A DNA stretch of 64,000 nt from Plantago major. Taxonomy: Eukaryota; Streptophyta; Magnoliopsida; Lamiales; Plantaginaceae. Within the stretch, counting starts at the first letter, position 1; each line of letters starts with the position of its first letter. The stretch covers positions 2,315,265 to 2,379,264 of the forward strand of contig CM048840.1 of NCBI GenBank assembly GCA_026545765.1, in the 5' to 3' direction. Positions 11,566 to 23,184 of the stretch are shown here, one piece after another. A model generated the notes under the pieces. It did no database searches. It saw nothing but the letters and a program-made list of their open reading frames with translations, and was not told where the DNA came from. Made by a program: the position numbers and the translations under genes.

Positions 11566-13753
11566 ATGGGAACCGAAGGTAACGCCACCACATCCTCGCC
11601 GTCGTCTTCTCCGGCAGCTTCGCCGAGCCGGAAGAGGAACAGGGATCTCGATGATGAGGTTTATGTCGATAATCTTCACTTCCACAAGCGTTACCTTAGC
11701 GAGGTACTATTCTACTATTCTGTTTAAATGTCTTTTCTCAATTTTCAGTTCTATGTTTGGAGATTGATCAATCTATTATCTGTTCTTTCTGTTTTGTACA
11801 TATCATGCAATTTTTATTCCAAGGGGATTTGTTGAATTTGGGTATTTGATTGTGAAATCTCAATATCATGATCAGGAAATGAAATGTGGTGTTTGTTTTG
11901 GGAAATGAGAACTAGCTATGGATTTTATTTATGTCACAATTTTGCCCTTTTGAATTGTGATGACTGGTCACTGATATTTGTGCACAACAAATTATTGAAT
12001 TGTAACCAAGCTCTCAAGTACGAGTCTTGTGGATTTAAAATATAAACCGCTTCTTTGCGTCTAAATGTAATTAGGATCCAGAAAAGGGATACAATCATAC
12101 AACAGCCAAAAGAGTTAGATATTAGCCAGATGATCTTCTAGCACGTATGTATTGACCATCATCTTTGAGGAGTTTGTGATTAAACTTTGATGAAGTTTAC
12201 GAGATCACATTATATGGTGTTGTGCTTAATATTTGTTCTGTTGAGTTGTACGCTTTTATGTTTGATTCTGAATGTTATTGTAAGCAAGTGTTCTCATAGT
12301 TGGTCACATGTTCTATGAAATTATGCAGATTATGGCTTCAAGTTTGAATGGACTGACAGTTGGAGAATCCCTCTCGGAGAGTATAATGGATTCTCCAGGA
12401 AGGTCGGAAAGCCTGCTTTATGCTAGGTTAGTTTTTCTGTTCAGTGACTTGTCCTGTTTGAAATGCTAATATGCTAAATTGAATGAAGATTACTTTATTG
12501 CTAATTTTTTTGACCTGTGTACATTTCTGTTTTTGTTTTTGTATACGTATATACATGAATACCAATATGGCATGAGCTTTATTGGTCAATCTTAGCGTGT
12601 CCACTGGAAATAATAGTTGGAAGAGAACTATCCTGTATGGATAGTCATGTTTTCTGGACACAATAAGATCCATGTTACGTAAACCTAAACCCTTTGTTAC
12701 GTAAGAGAACTATCCTGTGTGGACTATACTATCTTGTTTGTCTAAACCTTCCATGTCAGTTTATCTCTTTATGCAACTCCCATAAGTTAACTAGTCAGGG
12801 TAAGATAAGAACCACGATTTTGTGAGATGGAGGTCAATGGGAAGCCTATGTAAAATACAACTTTAACCTGGCATTATCCATTTCGCTATTGTCGTAAAAA
12901 GAAATGAATGGAGGACGAGTAGATTCGGACCTTGAATGTTATTGGATCATATGATTCCTCTAGGGAATGCGCCCTTCAGATGATCTTGTTTCATTTTCTT
13001 GGAAAAATGTAAAGGCGACTGAGACATTTCATTTTCTGTTTTCAGAATGGAAGGTCACATAAATAATATGGATTAAGTATATACTCCTAAGTTCTTAGTG
13101 TCAAATTGCATGTATCATCGGACAGATTCAAGAATTATCTATTAACACAAAACAAGGAGAATAACATAGTTCTTTTGTTGTTATATGGCCGTGGCCCTTG
13201 GCAACGCTGTTCTGAATTTGATTCTCCTTTTCAATAATGTTACTATTTCAGGGATGATATATCCTCTCAGTATTCACCAATGTCTGAAGACTCAGATGAC
13301 TCGCGATTCTATGAGGGTGCAAACGCGTGTCCCGCCCAATCTGAGAGCGTTCCAACGAGTCCAGTATCTCCTTATAGGTGTCAAAAGCCACTAAGTGGAT
13401 TTGCATCAGGACCTGCTACCAGTCTATACCCTTCGCATGGTTCACCACAGTCACGCCAAAGAGGCTCCGACACTGAGGGTCGGTTTCCATCATCACCCAG
13501 TGATATTTGCCACTCGGCTGACTTAAGAAGGGCTGCACTTTTACGGTCTGTGCAAATGAGGTCACAGCCCTCGGGACTATTGGTGCAAGAACCAGGTGGG
13601 AGTAACATGGAAGGTGAGGACCGCTATGCCAAGTCTTCTGCTGATAACGAGAGGGAATATCCGATACCAGAAAGCTCACATACGAGTATCACTCAGCCTC
13701 CAGACAATGAGAAACCGTGTGAGAACATGACTCATGATCTTGGAACGGGATGA
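11566..13753 (+). CDS. Conserved-looking Ser/Pro-rich plant protein of unknown function, three exons
   Basis: Exons 11566-11703, 12329-12426 and 13252-13753 join through GT-AG introns (GAG|GTACTA...TGCAG|ATT; GCTAG|GTTAGT...TTTCAG|GGAT) into a 245-codon frame ending TGA 13751-13753. I chose ATG 11566 because it opens a frame running cleanly to the first donor. The N-terminus has a basic patch SPSRKRNRDLDD (nuclear signal candidate) and the block HFHKRYLSEIMASSLNGLTV spanning the first junction. Then follow an acidic/Ser block MSEDSDDSRF, many SP sites (TSPVSPY, SPQS, SSPSD) and a short Arg-Arg helix-like stretch DLRRAALLRSVQMR. No catalytic domain, membrane segment or signal peptide. The organisation suggests a nuclear, phosphorylated regulator, but that is inference. 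I do not recognise the family by name. Confidence 0.75.
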
Positions 13754-15017
13754 TCTGCTGGTGAACGATTCTTTCTTGCAGTAATTCAGACTTCTGCATA
13801 TCGTTTAACTAACTCTCACTAACTGGCAAATCCTGCTTGGCTTTCTAAAGGTATCAGTACATTGTACATAATTGATCCAGTTGTTGTGCAACTTACTATA
13901 AGTGTATCTCATCTTAATTGCTAATTGAAAATTGTTGAGGCATTAACAATTTGTAGATGACATAACAAATCGGAAGTTTTCTTCTGTTGTGCAACCTACA
14001 AAAGTATAAAATGCAATTAGGGTTTATTTCTATTTTTACAGCAAATTTAAGGAACTTTAGAAGCTGATCACAAATTATGAACACGTAGAAACTACCAGTA
14101 ACATTTGCAGCCAAACTCTAGTGGCCAGTTGGTCTGTTATTTAGATTGACTGATAACTGATTTAAGTAGTCAAATAAAACCAATAGTAAAATTCTTTTGA
14201 TTTTCTTGAATATGAGTACATATTCATCAGATCACACCTAATTTGTACTTAATGTCATTATGAATGTCTTATTATTTATTAAGATAAGTATTTCACACAA
14301 GACTCCCGATTTTCAAAATTCTACCATTCCTAAAGATGTTACATAAAAGTATAAAAACTATGCACAATTTTGTTTTTTTTTCCCCCTGCATTTTCATCTT
14401 TTACCTATCTATTTCACCTCATTTTATTATTTGAATTATGCAAACTAAAATTGTACGTCTAGCTAAAAGGTAATTCTCCGGACTGAGAGAGTACTGTATA
14501 ATTAATATTCATTTCACTATTTTCAATCTAATTAAACTGCACCGAACATTTCCCTTCGATATGAAGTTAAGAACAACCAGATAGATTAGTTTTAAATTTA
14601 TATCTTACGAATGGACCATTGCAAAATGCAAAAGGGGCAATTATGAATTCATATTTTACCAAAACAATGGTCCATTGTATCCCATTGTAAGGTGTGAAAA
14701 AACCTAGTACCTCATGTGAACATTTGGCCAAGTTTCATACTGTATATCATTTTGGCCAACTTTAAATTATGCTACATAAAGAGAAGACTGTGAACTAGAT
14801 TTGACTTTTAAATAGTTCTTATATTTAGAAGAAAATGTTGGATATAACCTAGTACATTGTTATGGCACTCTTTTCAAGTTTTAATTAGTTTTCACATACA
14901 TCGTACAAATTCTATGATACGCTATTTTACCAGCAGATTCTTAAATTGAAATTATTTACATAATTTCAAAGTGTTGCAAATATTGTTTTCTTTTTTTTAA
15001 TCAGCCAAGTTTAAAGC
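13754..15017. other. 3' UTR and intergenic DNA
   Basis: The first 150 bases or so are probably 3' UTR. Further on a small inverted pair ATGGACCATTGCAAAATG / CAATGGTCCATTG lies near 14612-14685. A possible decayed Stowaway end GGACTGAGAGAGTAC occurs at about 14479. No gene. Confidence 0.4.
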
Positions 15018-15330
15018 ATCAAAATAGTTTATAAGGCACAAGAAATGCTCGGGAAAAAATACACAAACAAAAGTCCCACCACAGTCGTTCCAAAACCTCA
15101 CAATATTATAAGAACTTGGCCTAAACCAACATTAAGGCCCATCACTCTAATTCAAGACTCCTCTTCAACAATAAAGTCATCAAAAGAGTTTACAAGAGTA
15201 TAAAAAATGCTCGGGAAAAAATACACAAACAAAAGTCCTACCACATTTGTTCCGAAACCTCACAATATTATAAGAACTCGGCCTAAACCAACATTAAGGC
15301 CCATCACTCCTCTTCGACAGTAACGTAACC
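15018..15330. repeat. Two-copy tandem duplication, 162-bp period
   Basis: The segment starting CATCAAAATAGTTTATAAG at 15018 recurs at about 15179. Both contain AAATGCTCGGGAAAAAATAC (15043 and 15205) and CCTAAACCAACATTAAGGCC. The second copy has a handful of substitutions, so the duplication is not brand new. Confidence 0.8.
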
Positions 15331-16339
15331 AAGGCTTATCCAGCAAATAAAAAAGTATTCAAATGAGGTTTTCATACTTCTGTGATTACGAATTAAAAGA
15401 AAGAAGAAAATAAAGTCGTTTAATACTTCTGTACTGAGCGGGCAGCATTGTGGCCGAAAATAGACACAGGTGGGTGAAATGGCGTCCAATAGCAATAAAT
15501 ACGATGTCGTTCTCGAATGTCAATTTCGTGCAAAAGTGCCAGTTACACGGGCCATGGGTGGTCAGGTCTCGTGGTCCAATCTAGAAGCCAGCCTGTTCGA
15601 TTGAGGCCCAATTAATTACATGGGTCGGACAGTTCGGCCTTTTTCATTTACTACCTCTTGCAAGTCGGTTTGGATTTACTATACCGAGTATGTATCATCT
15701 CCCGTACCACCGTTACGATCGCGACACATGGCGATGCAAATAAAGTAGGATAAATTTGTTGATTTACAATCTCCCAAAAATATACTTCTAAATCATTCTT
15801 ATTTTCTTCTTTTCTTCAATTTTTTTAAAAGATTAAGTTATTTATTCAAGCCGACAAAACACTACACGATCATAGAGACGGACAACTTCCTAGTCCCCCC
15901 CCCCCCATTTCTTTACAAAAACATGCGCGGAACCAATAAGGGGATGCATGCCAATCCATAATCTTCATTGTAATTGGTATATAATCTGGGTGGGAACTGC
16001 TTTAAAATAAGAACCGGAAATAACAATCTAGGTGCAGATTTTCTATGGTCAGTCATTGTGTCGCCTTGATTATCGTCGGTTAAGTGTCGACGAATGGCGT
16101 GTACGCTTCCATCGCCCAACCTCTTTACTTAGTGTTATATGGAAAATTGAGCCGTGCTTTCAGTGGTTTACCGGCTCTCATTTGCATCAATACGGTGAGA
16201 GGGTGAGATCACCGGGTAAAACCGGGGTCTAACAAACCTATATGGAAAATTTAGAAATACAAATAGTTAAAGATTAAAAATTCAGGTAAACACTAAAAAT
16301 ATATAAGAGTTTATTTATGTTTCTGGGTTTGCTCATTTT
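15331..16339. other. Intergenic, no gene recognised
   Basis: Short frames only. A C homopolymer of about 13 bases sits at 15895-15906. Nothing else recognised. Confidence 0.4.
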
Positions 16340-17114
16340 TAATAAACAGAGTCTCGTCTTCCCCGGCCAGGCGACCACCGCCTCTCGTCCACCGCAACAA
16401 CATCGGATTGTCCATAATGTTATCCCTCGTCCCTCGATAGTGGCAACTCAATCGCCTCCCTCTTGTCCATCATGTTATCCCTCGTCCAAAATCGAGAAAA
16501 TCTCGATACTCAGTATGCCATTAATGGCGGCCGTAGCTTCTTGAAAAAGACGGAGGTGTTGAACTGAGATTCGATCTTTACAGCCGCCTTTTTCCTTTCG
16601 ACTACTTCATTAGATTTAGAGAAAGACGGAATTGTGAATGGGTTTCTCTAGATTCAATCTTACAAGATTGATGATGTTTAGAACGGAAGATTTGATTTAG
16701 GAATGATTAAACCTCCTGAAGTTACAGGGATCTAATTGAGGTTTTTGAATATTCAAAGTATTGTCTTTTGAAAATTAGGGTAACACCAGGACCAGTTTGC
16801 AATTATGATATCTGTTGGCACTACGTTATGATATAATCATAATCTAATCCCGATATTAAACTAAAAGTCCAGCCCATTTGGTAAGCTTGTCTTACGTTAG
16901 TTCTATAGGTTATAAATTCGAGTTTCCATATTCTCCAAATTTTTGTTTGTTTTGCTCATTAAAAAGAAAAAAAAAAAAAAAAAAGAGAGAAGAAGAAGAA
17001 AGAAAGAATTGTTTGTTTTGCTTTTGTGCTTTTTTTTCACATCAATTTAGTTATTTTTCTTTCTAAACGTAAAATGCTTAATTAAAAGACATATTTATAT
17101 TGTCAAGAAAATTA

Positions 17115-17120
<6 letters not shown>

Positions 17121-17185
<65 letters not shown>
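17121..17185. repeat. (TA)n microsatellite
   Basis: About 30 consecutive TA units in the spacer of the large inverted repeat. Expected to be length-polymorphic. Confidence 0.95.
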
Positions 17186-17190
<5 letters not shown>

Positions 17191-17194
17191 AATA

Positions 17195-17407
17195 AACTCC
17201 CTCTGCCCCGCTAGAAAATGTAACTATTTCTTTTTTAGACGTCCCACTAATTTAGTGCACTTTCTAAAATAGTAAAAAATCAAACCCTACCCTTTTATAC
17301 TTTTTTTCATTCTTTATCATTTATCTCTCCACCAACAAACAATAAACTATTAGCCATCTTAAAAACAACGCCGAAAAGATCGTGACATATTTTAACGGAA
17401 CGGATTG
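17195..17407. mobile_element. Stowaway MITE
   Basis: The left end AAACTCCCTCTGCCCCGCTA and the complement of the right end, CAATCCGTTCCGTTAAAA, flanked by TA at 17193-17194 and 17408-17409, match the plant Stowaway consensus. The interior (TCCCACTAATTTAGTGCACTTTCT) is also typical of this common family. About 213 bp, non-coding. Confidence 0.75.
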
Positions 17408-18440
17408 TACATCTTTTGAATGTGAACAAATACCAATGTTTGACAAAGAAACGTTTTTGTTAATGATATCAATGATTTTCTTAACAACATATGCCGGTCT
17501 CTAAATAGGGTATCCAAGAGACGGTCTCTAGGGTGACTTAGTACACATGAAATTACTCAATAATAGTAAATAAAATATTTACAAATACAATGAATATTGA
17601 ATTCATTTCTCACCTAAAATGTACTCATTCCATTCCGCAAAACTACATACATTACCCAAAACTACACCCAACAAATAATAAACAATATCAACTTTTTACT
17701 CTAATTAAACATTTTACTACTGAAGGTATATTTTTTCCACCTATTATATTTTTTATCATTATTTTAACTTTTCACATAAAACTGAGTGGTAACTCTAATA
17801 TATAAAGTTTTCCGGGGAAGTATAAAAAAAGCAAATTAAATGAATTATTTTTTGTTGATATTTGATGAAAGATTAATTAGATTAAATTAAATCTAACTAA
17901 AGTTGAAAAATGTATCTGGGCCAAATTGGATTGGTTGATGTATAAGAAGTCCAATACCAGCTGGGCTGGATAATACCAAATGACCTGTGCAGATTAGTTG
18001 TGCCATTTTGAATTGAAAACATCATCGAACTGTAAATTGCATCACCGGTCCCTGCCATAACCCTAATTCCCAAAATACAGTCCTTTGAATTTTTAAGAAA
18101 CTCGGTTCGGTCCCTGTAACTTAAATAAGATTTTCCAAGATGGATTTTACAGTTCCTAAATCTAATATAGGGTTCTAAACTTTCGTTCTTAACACCAACA
18201 CTTGTGAAACTCGAATCTAAGTTCATAAGCCAAATTCAGGACGCTCGATTCAGAAAAAGATCTGAAATGCGACGAACGACGCCTATTTTCCTTTCGACTG
18301 AAGCCGATTTTCTCAATCTTACACGTATCTTCACGTTGGAGAAGACGGAGGTGACTGAGACTATCGGAGGGACAAGAGAGTCGGTGTTATAGCAGCCGAC
18401 GGAGGCGATGACGGGGAAAGCAGAGTCTCTATTTCTTCAA

Positions 18441-18784
18441 CATGAACAAATCCTGTTGATTTGACTGTAGCTATTGTTATTCTCACTTTGTTCATAATCC
18501 ACAAATTTAATTACTTGATGCGATTGTTATTTTAATTAATTTGTTTAGAATTATTAGTTTTTTAGCATTTATTAATTTATAATAGTGAGCTATACTTAGA
18601 ACGCACGTAAATGACACTTAGTATTTCTGAAGAAGAACATCAAACGACAATGACGATCTGACGGTGGCGAAATACAATCTTCATTTAGATTAGATTAAAG
18701 ATCTAACGGTTTAGATCACCTTGATGTAAAATTCACAAAAATTTGAGAGCAATCTACTGATATCGTGTACTAGGTTACAATGCA
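18441..18784. other. Intergenic, no gene recognised
   Basis: AT-rich, no frames or repeats of note. Confidence 0.4.
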
Positions 18785-19660
18785 AGTTTTTTTTTTTTTT
18801 TTGAAACGGCTAAAATCTTTTATTAAAAACTCCACAAAATGAGCATAAGGAATACTATATCTACAACACAAGTCTTCTTTACAAAACAAAACTTGTTACA
18901 TCAACTAAACCTCCATTCTTTCCTTTCCAACTCTAAAATCTCAACAACTATACTTTCATTTTCCATGTCAATATGCCTCGGTCCAGTTTCAACACCACTT
19001 GTGTACAAAGAAATGATACCCTTTCACCTTCGCCTTCGTGATAACATCTTAGTGCTTCAACAAAACCGTCAATTCCAAGGAGTTTCAAACATCAAAACAT
19101 TGCCAACACCTTTTTCTACGCTCTTGAGGAAGTGGCGAAGAATTTAAGGTGTGGTGAAATTACTAAATGACAATTAGGGACTATACTAATTACACCCCCA
19201 CCCTATGTTCTCAAGCAAGCAAGTGGCAAGTAATTTAAGATGTAGGCATGGATAACCTCACAAAACGCGCCAATAGCACTACCCCTACACCCTATGTCTA
19301 CGAGGAAGCAAGTGGCAAGAAATTTAAGGTAGTGTCGTGACGTTCAGGAAGATCACCCATTTTACTACACCCTCCACCCTATGCCGTCAAGGTCCCAAAT
19401 AGCAAGTAATTTAAGGTGTGATCATAGCCACCAAAAATATTCAAGAGCTTTTACCTCAAGATATTTAAAACTAGATCACAATGGTCTAGCTCCTTAAGGT
19501 AACCAATCCACAAGTATACACCGTTAATTCCAAAAGGATACCACAATCAAATTCAAATCATTGGGACAAATATCCACACAATGTCGCGTACTAGTCATAG
19601 CCCTCCACCCTATGCTCCGAAGAACAAGTGGCAAGCAATTTAAGATATGATTACACAACA
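18785..19660 (-). repeat. Unclassified polyadenylated repeat, copy A
   Basis: Read on the minus strand it ends in AATAAAAGATTTTAGCCGTTTC plus a run of A (the T tract at 18785-18803). It contains five spaced copies of the module TTAAATT(A/G/T)CTTGCCACTT followed about 20 bp later by CATAGGGTGGAGG (plus-strand positions near 19128, 19213, 19309, 19400, 19625). The order and intervening sequence match copy B (26479-26833 joined to 44348-44990) in inverted orientation. No long reading frame. The 3' poly(A) suggests retroposition of a transcript, but no target duplication was found. Confidence 0.7.
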
Positions 19661-20997
19661 CCGATGGGAAAAACTTGGCTCCACCCCAACTCGCTGCTTC
19701 TCATCTCAACCTGTCCATCTCTCATTCACAACCAATACTGGGATAGGCGCCAAGTTCTTGCATGAATATCGGAAAACATAGACAGAGAATTAGTACGAAG
19801 CAACATATGTGAAACATGTTGCAGACAAGTACGGCTTGCCAACAGTTCAGTCATATTATTATAAGTAATTCTAATATAACTAGCAACAACTGGAATAAAA
19901 ACACACGAGAAGAACAAAAAACATAGCCTAGACTACTGTGTACCAAAGATCCGAGCGATGATCCATTTGGATTAGCACAAAAAACTGACATTTTTAAAAT
20001 ATAGAATGGATCCATTTTCTATATGAGCAAGCAAGTGACGAATATGGTAAATCAATGAACTTGATTGGTTGTATTTCTTCCAAAGTCATTTTATCTTTCC
20101 TTCCTTCAAATGACAAATTAATGTGCATCAATAAAACCGTTTGTGTTTATCGATCATTGCATTCTTTTGCTCTACATCCTCATTTTCTTCCTTCGGAATG
20201 AGGGGTGTCAAGGGTCAAATTAATTGTCGTGATTATTTTGGCTACTCATACCCCAACTCTCATTTGCACCAGACAAGCTTCTTGCTATCTCTCTTCTCAT
20301 CCTCTAGTTTCTTTCCACTTCCATATTTCGAGAGGTTTTTCACAACTAAAGTTCAAAGGAGCGTCAACGTTCAGTAATCGCTGAAATTGGGTGTTGTAAC
20401 TAGGAGGTGATTGTCCTAATAGACCTAAAGTTTACGAAGGTGGACAAATTCAGTTTATGAACAAGTGGTCACACTATTAACTCGTCCATGATTCAATTTG
20501 AAAGTTCCTCTTTATTATTTAGGTTTCCTGTAACAATTTCAGTAAGTGTAATTATTTTATTTTGTATTTTCAATACGTGTCTTGCAATGATATTTTCTTG
20601 CAGCTACAATACTAATCATAAATAATAGTTTTACGGGAGGGTGAGAGATTATAACATGATAAAGGCCTGCCAATTGATGAGGAACAACTTGTGTGATAGC
20701 CGATAGGTGTAATGGTCACATCGGTATAACTTATGAGAATACTCCCAATAGGTAACATTTTAGTATACATATAGGTATATATTGCATAGTTTTATTATTA
20801 TTCACAATATTAAAATAAATAAATTAAAATTTGGACCCAAAAGTTATGTACATAATACATCAAGTGGGCTGTCGGGTGTCACCCACCAAATAACCAGATC
20901 TTCCCAACACCCTACTATGAAAAAGGAAAATTGAGAAAAAAAAAGGGAGAATAAGAGCATGAAAGGACAGTTCTGGAAATATTTGTCTTCGTTCATC
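19661..20997. other. Intergenic, no gene recognised
   Basis: Short frames only (for example 20141-20377). A weak extension of the copy A repeat may reach about 19760. A purine-rich tract lies at 20925-20950. Confidence 0.4.
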
Positions 20998-21005
20998 TAT
21001 AAGAT

Positions 21006-21737
21006 TAGGGACGCTCATATGATCCGTATCCGTGGATCCGGTATGTTTATCCGTATTTACGGATCGGATCGATCCGATCCGATAGCTAACGGATCGGATA
21101 ACGGATACGATTTTTTTCTATCCGTGAAAAACGGATAAATCGGCCGAATATCCGTTATCCGTTTTATTTTCTGCATTTCTGCATTTTTGTTCTCTTCTTT
21201 TTGCTCCTATTCAGTTGTGTTGTGCAGATTCTGCAACATGATGCTGAGCTTTTTTTTTCCTTGTCTTGCAAATTTTTTCCTAAAGTATCTATTTGTACTT
21301 TGCAGACTTTCGTGGACTTGATGTTGATGAAGTTGAACAAGACTACAAGAGACTTGAAGGCTTGAAGCTGTTTTATTTACTTTTCGTCTTGCATTTAATT
21401 TGGACATTTGAATCATGTGTAATGTATTATGGATTTATGGTACTATGGAGTATGAAATATGGATATTTGAATCGCGTAGGTTTGTTTTTGAACTTTTGAT
21501 ATGTAATTCGATTATTTGAACCTTTGTTGTTTTGGTGTTCTTCGTTTTTTCGTCATTTTATCGTTCAATAATGTTGAAAAAAAAGTTTTTTTTTAAAATT
21601 ATATTTGGTGGATAACGGATATCCGGCGGATTTATCCGTTATCCGATCCGCTCTGAACGGATCGGATAACAGATAGACCTTTTATATCCGGTCAAACGGA
21701 TCGGATATGATCCGTATCCGTCTGTTGCACAGGCCTA
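21006..21737. mobile_element. Non-autonomous hAT element with GGATCGGATAACGGAT subterminal arrays
   Basis: A perfect 8-bp target duplication TATAAGAT flanks it (20998-21005 and 21738-21745). The termini are TAGGGACGCTCATATGATCC and, reversed, TAGGCCTGTGCAACAGACGG. Both ends are packed with ATCCGTATCC/GGATCGGATAACGGAT words in both orientations (21020-21165 and 21610-21725), probable transposase-binding arrays. The middle has a 68-codon frame of no recognised function. The 732-bp length and lack of transposase make it non-autonomous. Class follows from the 8-bp duplication. Confidence 0.82.
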
Positions 21738-21842
21738 TATAAGATGGAACAATGTCTTAAATTGTTCTACTTGCGCAGGCCTATATCCGGTCAAGCGGTA
21801 GCTTTGTCAGCATCTATTTTCCAGCTTGAAATATGTCTCTTA

Positions 21843-22561
21843 GACTAGCTGCATTGCACGACGGCTGATGACACATCGTCGGCTGTTGACGGTGCACCGT
21901 GACGTGCTTCTACTGCATTTCACGACACGTTGTCACGCCATCATGGAATTAAATTTTTTAAAAACATATTTACCATATTATAAGAGTGTTTAGAAGTTGA
22001 AATTAATGAAATTGCATTTATATAACTCGTTTTACAATTTATTAAGGTTCAATCATAATTTAGATAAGTGAAACTTCATTCAAACCACGAATATATTACA
22101 ACAAACTGCAGGGAATTTAAATCAAACTAACACACAAATAGAAATGCTACAAACACAAAACACATACATGAAAATGCAACAAACACACAATACACGATTG
22201 GACAAGCTCCATAGTCAACGCATCCTCCAAATATGTCCCATCAAGTATGAAAATTGAAGTGAAGAGATTTTTTTAAGTTTAATTAAGTGAGAAAGAGGAG
22301 TTGGAGATTGGATGATCCAAACATAGTCAACATTGATCTCTATTTATAGATCTCGAAAAAATAAAAACGTTGGTGATTTTTATTTATTTTTTATTTTAAA
22401 AGTTATAGCTATTTGAAAGTGGACAAAAGGTATAAATTAAAAAAAAAAAAAAAAAAACCCAACCCGCAAGCGCCAAGTGGCAGCAACCTATTTACACTGC
22501 CCCGCGTCGTGTACGCTAACGGCGCGCCGATAGCCGACTAGAGGCTGCAAATGCAGCCGTC
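21843..22561. mobile_element. Non-autonomous PIF/Harbinger element
   Basis: Inverted ends GACTAGCTGCATTGCA and, reversed, GACGGCTGCATTTGCA are flanked by TTA on both sides (21840-21842 and 22562-22564), the 3-bp duplication typical of this superfamily. 719 bp. The interior holds AT-rich sequence, a poly(A) stretch at about 22438-22457 and GC-rich inverted ends with CGACGG/CGGCGCGCCG words. No transposase frame. Confidence 0.75.
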
Positions 22562-22564
22562 TTA

Positions 22565-23184
22565 GACCAAGGAATAATACCACTAGTCGTACCGATCACT
22601 GTAGCAGTGATTCAACGTGGGACCCACCAAGTTTATTATAAAATAGAATAACTGAGTTAAATAGGTTTTAATGAATATGGTGTGAGGGCTTCAATTCAAT
22701 ATGGACACTTCCCATTGAACCAATCAAACCATCTTGCAAGTCATTTTCCATCGATCATGTGTATCCATGTTGTCATAGCCAGACTTTGATAGGCAAGGCA
22801 ACACTGTAAAATTTCTTATTTTTTATCACCCAAATAGAAAATTATAGTAATTTTTTACTTAGTTATCAAATATCTTGTCGTTTTTTTGAGAGGTACGTAA
22901 TTTCTACATCATGACATTCGCCTTTTGATATGTTAAAGTCACGTATATATTTCTAAGAGAGAAGAAAAGAAGTAAAATATATTATCAATTTTTTTAAATT
23001 TTTATTGCACCCAATTCAACTTTTTCATTGTACAAGGACAACATATATACAAGAACATGCATACAAAGGAACAATTTCTAACAACTAACACAGGATTGGC
23101 AAGTACTCAAAACATCAAACAAGAGATTGTGCAAAAGATCTAACACTAAAATTTCTAGTAGCTACAAAAGATGGCCAAGCTGCT
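22565..23184. other. Downstream region of the MYB gene
   Basis: Contains the probable 3' UTR of the minus-strand MYB gene (to about 23030). No further gene. Confidence 0.4.

Larger units (their letters stand above)
16340..18440. repeat. Large inverted repeat (arms about 480 and 440 bp) with 1.2-kb spacer
   Basis: The left arm (16340-16821) and right arm (18000-18440) are reverse complements by eye. Right-arm words TGTAAATTGCATCACCGGTC, CCTAATTCCCAAAATACAG and GGTCCCTGTAACTT match the complement of left-arm words near 16795, 16780 and 16725. The outer ends share AGAGTCTC..CTTCCCCG. The spacer holds an AT microsatellite and a Stowaway MITE. This is probably a MULE-like or foldback transposon. 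No target duplication was fixed. Confidence 0.6.

Noticed and set aside
16878-17066. Lys-rich frame near 16.9 kb
   Set aside because: Produced by an A/AAG microsatellite.
21746-21800. Second hAT end (GCGCAGGCCTATATCCGGTCAA)
   Set aside because: Resembles the hAT terminus but has no partner or target duplication; at most a small fragment.
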